From Vombatus ursinus (taxonomy: Eukaryota > Chordata > Mammalia > Diprotodontia > Vombatidae): 64,000 nucleotides of DNA. Where the stretch lies: contig NW_020953950.1 in assembly GCF_900497805.2 (NCBI RefSeq), positions 1,441,338-1,505,337 of the forward strand. The letters run 5' to 3'. Position 1 is the stretch's first letter; the number at the start of each line of letters is the position of its first letter. Positions 59,800 through 64,000 of the stretch are shown in pieces. Position numbers and translations under genes: made by a program. The notes under the pieces are model-generated. The model was not told the DNA's origin and did no database searches. It saw only the letters and a program-made list of their open reading frames with translations.

Positions 59800-59925
59800 C
59801 CTCCGTGTCCTTTCACGTCCAGCTCCACATCTTTGCAGGGACTGTCCCTTCATGCTTGGAATGCCCGTCCTCCTCATCTCTACCTCTTAGAGTGTCCACC
59901 TGTCTTCAAGGTTCAGATTAGGAGA
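59800..59925 (+). mobile_element. L2 3' UTR fragment
   Basis: GCTCCACATCTTTGCAGGGA, CATGCTTGGAATGCCCGTCC and CTGTCTTCAAGGTTCAG. Confidence 0.82.
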
Positions 59926-59984
59926 CAAAGCTCGGCTTAGTGGAGAGACTGCTAGGCTGGGAGTGCCACACACTAATTATATAT

Positions 59985-60045
59985 TATTGTTATTGTTGCT
60001 GCTGCTGTTGCTATTGTTGTTGTTATTAATTACTATTATTACTTA
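59985..60045. repeat. (TTG)n/(GCT)n microsatellite
   Basis: TTG with a GCTGCTGCT segment. Confidence 0.92.
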
Positions 60046-60049
60046 TGGG

Positions 60050-60125
60050 GAACTGGGGATGTTTACCCTGAAGGGAGGGAAAAGCTAAGGTAGGTCCTAC
60101 TTTAAGCTAGAAGGGCTGTCTCTGG
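60050..60125 (+). mobile_element. L3/CR1 fragment
   Basis: GGAACTGGGGATGTTTACCC and AAGCTAGAAGGGCTGTC. Confidence 0.65.
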
Positions 60126-60294
60126 GCCCTGCTTCTCATTAAATGTCTGCCTGCCAAGTCACCAGCTCAACAAAGTGCCGAGGGGGTAGTCCCCAGAAGG
60201 TCAAAGCAACTATAGACAACTGAGGCACAGAGAGTTTGGAGGGGATGCCCACATAGAGGAAATCTAGGTACTTGCAGCCAACTGAATATAAGGC

Positions 60295-60390
60295 AAGGAT
60301 GTTTTCATTTTTGTTGTTGTATTCCCCAGTGCTTAGGGCTGTTTCTGGCTCATAGTAGGTGATTAATAAATACCTATTGAAGGAATGAGT
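60295..60390 (+). mobile_element. L2 3' terminus
   Basis: GTATTCCCCAGTGCTTAGGG, GGCTCATAGTAGGTGATTAA and TAAATACCTATTGAAGG. Confidence 0.9.
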
Positions 60391-60429
60391 AGTCTTTGAG
60401 GAAGTAAAATATTCTGTTACAAATTGGTG

Positions 60430-60595
60430 AACACAGACCAGCATAGTATCATGAGAAGGTGATAGATCTGGAGTCAGAGACCTGGGTTCAAATCTTAGGC
60501 AAGTCATTTGGCCTCTCTGGGTCTTATTTTCTTCATCTGTAAAATGAGGGATTTGGAATAGATGACCTCTCCAGCTTGCAGTATATAGGATCAGG
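60430..60595 (+). mobile_element. MIR, internally shortened
   Basis: GTCAGAGACCTGGGTTCAAA, AGGCAAGTCATTTGGCCTCT and ACCTCTCCAGCTTGCAGTAT. Confidence 0.88.
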
Positions 60596-60689
60596 ATTTT
60601 CTGGGAGGTTTGATAGCTTATTGCAGAGTTCTTAACTTGGGGTCTGTGGCCTTGGCTTTTTAAAAAACAATTGTTTTTAATTGTGTTTT

Positions 60690-60867
60690 ATTTTTATTTT
60701 TCCCCAGTTAAAACAATTGTAAAACAAATGTAAAAGCAATTTTCAACATTCGCCTTTAAAACTTTGAGTTCCAAATTCTCTCCCTCCTTCCCCCACCCCC
60801 TCATTGAGAAGGCAAGGAGTTCAATATAGGTTATACGTGTATAGTCATGCAAAACATATCCATAATA
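60690..60867 (-). mobile_element. L1 3' UTR fragment, minus strand
   Basis: TTTTTCCCCAGTTAAAACAA, CTTTGAGTTCCAAATTCTCT, CATTGAGAAGGCAAGGAG and TATAGTCATGCAAAACATAT. Confidence 0.88.
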
Positions 60868-60975
60868 TGGCCTTTTTATTGTAAATATTTTGACAACTGT
60901 AGTTCAATGTAAACAGTTGCCTTTGTAGTCCTATATTGTATGCATGTAAAAATGATTTTGAGAAGGGGTCAATTT

Positions 60976-61222
60976 ATTGTTGTTGAGTTGTTTCAGTTGT
61001 GTCTGACTCTCTGTGACCCCATTTGGGATTTTCTTGGCAGAGATGTTGGAGTGCTTTGCCTTTCCGTTTCCATCTCACTTTACGAATGAGGAAACTAAGG
61101 CAAACGGGATTAAGTGATGTGCCCAGGGTCATACAGCTAGTAAATGTCTGGGGCTGGATTTGAACTCGGGTCCTCCTGACTCCAGGGTTGGCACTCTATC
61201 CACTGCACCACCTAGCTGCCCT
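60976..61222 (-). mobile_element. Mar-1 CORE-SINE, minus strand
   Basis: GTTTCAGTTGTGTCTGACTC, CCCATTTGGGATTTTCTTGG, AGGAAACTAAGGCAAACGGG and CCACCTAGCTGCCCT. Flanks GAAGGGGTC and GAAGGAGTT, a diverged TSD. Confidence 0.94.
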
Positions 61223-61298
61223 GAAGGAGTTTCTAGGCTTCACTATATGGCCAAAGAAGTCCATCCATGACTGACACCAAAGAGGTCAAGAATCCTTG

Positions 61299-61607
61299 GT
61301 CTATGGCAGAGACTGGAGGGCAGATTCAGGCACTCCGGGTGGACCTCACTTGTCACCAACGAGCTATATGATTTCAGTCATGCCAGTTAATTACATTGTT
61401 TTAGTTTCTATATGTTCAATATTATTGGTACTATTGTGGCTCAGGAATAAGATCAACACTAGCATTTTCAATTTGGGCGTGGGAGGAGTGATTAAAGTGA
61501 TATACTCAGTCCATCTCTTATTGGCCTTTTACCTGGATACATCCTTCCCTCATTATTATCACCTCATATAATAAAGCCATGATGGTTAAGCTAAGAATTC
61601 CAATGGA
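61299..61607. other. Repeat-poor segment
   Basis: About 310 bp; AT-rich and unassigned. Confidence 0.45.
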
Positions 61608-61800
61608 TGGAGAAGCAGAATGGCATAGAGGATGGAAGGCCAGTCTGGGAGTCAGGATGTCCTAGGTTCGAATCCTCCCTCCAACATAAACTTACTGTGT
61701 GGCCTTGGGCATTCTCTAAGAGCCTACTGAGCAGATGGGCTGCCCATCTACATAGGTAAAGGGAGTTCCTACAGTGGGAGTTCCCCACATTGATGAAATC
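61608..61800 (+). mobile_element. MIR-like SINE with distinct 3' part
   Basis: GCAGAATGGCATAGAGGATG, GGTTCGAATCCTCCCTCCAA, GGTAAAGGGAGTTCCTACAG and CACATTGATGAAATCAT. The best plus-strand copy of this SINE type. Confidence 0.85.
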
Positions 61801-61802
61801 AT

Positions 61803-61833
<31 letters not shown>

Positions 61834-61840
61834 GACAAAT
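61801..61840. repeat. (CA)n microsatellite
   Basis: ACAC run ending in GACAGACA, grown at the SINE 3' end. Confidence 0.97.
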
Positions 61841-62117
61841 GTTTCATTCTAGAATTGCAGTGAAGCCAAAAGCTATTCAAAGCTCACGCAGGATATTCCC
61901 ATGGGCTTTGGGACCATCTGGTGAGGTGGAGGCACAGCATAGGAGAAGCTGAGTCCAACAGAGATGCAACAGGGTGCCTATGCACCCAGCCTACTCTCTT
62001 CTAGGTACCCAAATCCCTCCTGGTTGAAAACAGGAACAGATCTCCTCCTGAGTTGTCTGTGGGCTGGTGATGGGGAAGACTGGAGGAGGTGAGCTACCAA
62101 TAGGGAAGGGAAGGTTT

Positions 62118-62312
62118 CAGAGCAGTAGTACAGAAAACTCACTGAATTTCTAATCAGAGGACCTGGGTTTGAATCCTGGCTCAACTCTTCAATACTTCTA
62201 CTACTTTGGGCAAATCACCCAGCTTCCCTGGATCTCAGTTTCTTCAGCTGTAAAATGTGGAGGTTGGATAAGATAATTGGTAGAAACCATAGAAGTTGTC
62301 TGTGATTCCAAG
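62118..62312 (+). mobile_element. MIR
   Basis: GACCTGGGTTTGAATCCTGG, TTTGGGCAAATCACCCAGCT and AGCTGTAAAATGTGGAGG. Confidence 0.88.
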
Positions 62313-62384
62313 CAAAGGGTATAGAGGGGGGAATTCTATATTGAGAAAAGGTAAAGGAGGATTCATGTCATCAACTAGTGACTA

Positions 62385-62545
62385 GAAAGACAGCATGGTG
62401 CAATGGACCGAGGGTTTGGGGTGGGTTAGATAACTATTAAGGCCCCTTCCAACCTAGGGATCCAGGTTCAAATCTCAGGTCTGATACTTCCTAGCTGTGC
62501 TACTATAGACAAACCACGTCACCTTTCTGTGTCTTAGCCATAAAA
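62385..62545 (+). mobile_element. MIR with rearranged tail segment
   Basis: CAGCATGGTGCAATGGACCG head, then a MIR-tail phrase AAGGCCCCTTCCAACCTAGG, then core TCCAGGTTCAAATCTCAGGT. Tail and core are out of normal order. Confidence 0.7.
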
Positions 62546-62927
62546 ACGCTGGTCCTACTGATGTCATTGGGATTTTGTAAGGAAGGTATTTTTTAAACTT
62601 TAATAAATGTTGAGTTGTTACTGAGCAATAGCGAAGCCAATGATGAGAAAGGTCTGTTGTTTTTATATTCACATATCGATATCTGAGCTTGTAAAGGAGA
62701 TAATTGGGAGGAACGACAGACGTTTGTTCACACCAAATCACTACTGAATGGTAGCTTTGGATACATCCTTCATTTTTGGCTTAAATGTTGAGAGTGACAG
62801 AGATGGGGCAAGAACAGAGAACAAATTTTATCTAGGTCTACAAATATTCAGTAACTATACTGGCTACCAATCCTTTGTATCACACTGGTGACACCCAGGT
62901 GAAAATTAAATTATATCTGACTTTAGG
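62546..62927. other. Repeat-poor segment
   Basis: About 380 bp; nothing recognised. Confidence 0.45.
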
Positions 62928-63065
62928 CAGTCAAATGCCCTGGGTTTGGAGTCAGAGGACCTAGGTTCTAATCTCAGCTCTTCCATTTCCTACCTGTGAG
63001 ACCTTGGATGAGTCATTGTACTTCGCTGGACTTCAATTAATTATCTGTAAAATCAAGGGATCGAA
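62928..63065 (+). mobile_element. MIR
   Basis: CTGGGTTTGGAGTCAGAGGA, CCTGTGAGACCTTGGATGAG and TTATCTGTAAAATCAAGGG. Confidence 0.85.
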
Positions 63066-63069
63066 GGAG

Positions 63070-63430
63070 ATTCGTTTATTCATTCAACACATTTTTATTA
63101 AGCCCCTACCATGGGTCAACTCTGTGCTAGGTGCTAGGGGTTGGGGGCAGGCAGACAGGGGACTTTACTGGGGAGGGAACTCCTTCTTCCAGTTTAGATC
63201 TGCAATTTATAGCCTTAGAGAGTGGCCTAGAGCCCTGAGAAGTTAAGTGATTTGTCCAGGGTCACACAGTCAGTATATTTCAGAGGTAGGCTTGGATCCC
63301 AGTTCTTCTTGAGTCTTTGGTGGTCTTTCCTTTGATCTACTCATTGCCTTTTAGGTGCTTGGGATACAAAGATGAAAGTGAAACAGTCTCTGCCCTCAGG
63401 GAGCTTATATTATATCAGAGGAAAACAGGC
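63070..63430 (-). mobile_element. L2 3' end, minus strand, split by SINE
   Basis: ATTCAACACATTTTTATTAA and CTCTGTGCTAGGTGCTAGGG before; GCTTGGGATACAAAGATGAA and CAGGGAGCTTATATTATATC after the SINE. Confidence 0.92.
63140..63351 (-). mobile_element. MIR-like SINE with TSD, minus strand
   Basis: TTATAGCCTTAGAGAGTGGC, TTGTCCAGGGTCACACAGTC and GGCTTGGATCCCAGTTCTTC. TSD TAGGTGCTAGGG (63128-63139) against TAGGTGCTTGGG (63352-63363). Confidence 0.88.
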
Positions 63431-64000
63431 ATCAATCTATCAATAAACATTTATTAGGCAACTGTTTTACCTAGCATGTGCCAAGTACTGTTAGGATCTA
63501 GAGATACAAAGACAACAATAAAAAGGTTCCTGCATTGTAGGTCTTGACATTATTGGGGGCCATAGGACAGATCAATCGACCAATAAGCATTTATTAAGCA
63601 CCTACTCTGTTCCAGACACTGTGCTAGTTAGTCAATCAATAGTCAATAAGCATTTATTAATCACCTACTTAATCAATAAACATTTATTAAGCACCCACTC
63701 TGTGCTAGGCACTGTGTTAGTCAGTCAGTCAATCAATAAACTACTATATGACCTACTGTATATGCCAGGCACTGTGCTAGTCAGTCATTAAACATCTATT
63801 AAGCACCTACTACGTGTTCCTGTGCTAAAGCATGGGGATACAAAGATAAAAGACAGTTTCTGCTCTCAAGGATCTCACAGTCTAACGGAAAGGACAGCAT
63901 GCAAACAACTGTGTACAGACAAACTATAGTAGATAGGATAAAATGGAAACAATAATTCGTGGGAAGGCACTAGAGGACACTAGGGAAGGTGAGGCTCTGG
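63431..64000 (-). mobile_element. L2 3' ends in tandem, minus strand
   Basis: CAATAAACATTTATTAGGCA starts one L2 end. From 63571 the terminal phrase 'CAATAAGCATTTATTAAGCACCTACT...GTGCTAG' repeats. From 63781 the sequence runs on into a longer L2 3' UTR (CTCTCAAGGATCTCACAGTC), cut by the window edge. Confidence 0.9.
63571..63800. repeat. Tandem array of the L2 3' tip, about 5 units
   Basis: Units of 40-60 bp begin near 63574, 63645, 63672, 63729 and 63785 with CAATAA(G/A)CATTTATTAA-like sequence. Most end CACTGTG(C/T)TAGT(C/T)AGTCA. Confidence 0.85.

Larger units (their letters stand above)
60624..61298. mobile_element. hAT-type element containing L1 and Mar-1
   Basis: Ends CAGAGTTCTTAACTTGGGGT and AGAGGTCAAGAATCCTTG. 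Internal GACAACTGTAGTTCAATGTA and GATTTTGAGAAGGGGTC match the family at 1208. Without its two insertions it is about 255 bp. Flanks GCTTATTG and GTCTATGG, a weak TSD. Confidence 0.82.

Noticed and set aside
63571-63800. CRISPR-like array
   Set aside because: Repeats are the L2 tail, irregular in length and without spacers; the host is a mammal.

Overview
No protein-coding gene, exon or functional RNA gene could be supported. This is mammalian non-coding DNA, intergenic or deep intronic, about 60-70% recognisable interspersed repeats by eye. The organism is most probably a marsupial. The diagnostic evidence is many Mar-1-type CORE-SINEs, which have a tRNA/MIR-like head and a 3' tail matching the end of Bov-B LINEs. 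They occur with marsupial-type L1 3' ends, a short poly(A) SINE of the same tRNA-like head, and very dense MIR, L2 and L3/CR1. I cannot name the species. Repeat names come from memory of consensus sequences; no database was searched, and boundaries are usually good to about 10-20 bases except where target-site duplications (TSDs) are given.

Layout. 1-7 kb: MIR, L2 and microsatellites. 7-12.6 kb: repeat-poor segments, an L3 interrupted by a mariner-like MITE, an old L1 end and a full-length 7SL RNA retropseudogene with a purine-rich tail. 12.6-19 kb: a 2.3-kb L2 relic that still shows its reverse-transcriptase active-site motif. 19-27 kb: an L2 carrying two SINEs and an L3 carrying a hAT MITE with a perfect 8-bp TSD. 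27-36 kb: a SINE pair inside one 16-bp TSD, two more hAT elements and a three-level nest (L3, then MIR, then Mar-1). 36-46 kb: an L1-split tandem MIR array, a 1-kb L1 end split by a Mar-1, and more L3 and L2. 46-56 kb: L3, L1 and L2 with insertions, an AT minisatellite, and an L3-L2-SINE nest. 55-64 kb: a MIR-derived minisatellite, repeat-poor AT-rich blocks, an L2-SINE-hAT nest and a tandem array built from the 3' tip of L2.

The elements fit a two-engine picture. L1 machinery explains the poly(A)-tailed SINEs and the 7SL copy, which show long TSDs or A-rich tails. A Bov-B/RTE-type LINE would have moved Mar-1, and L2 would have moved MIR. DNA transposons (hAT, mariner) are short non-autonomous copies. 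Four or five hAT copies interrupt minus-strand MIRs at about the same point, a CTAG-containing site close to the TSD preference known for Ac/MER1-type hAT elements.

Between the repeats lie about ten repeat-free, often AT-rich blocks of 200-600 bp that read like conserved non-coding elements. That is a judgement of texture, not a demonstrated property. There are three 10-N assembly gaps, all in or next to low-complexity sequence. I found no evidence of a novel biological system.
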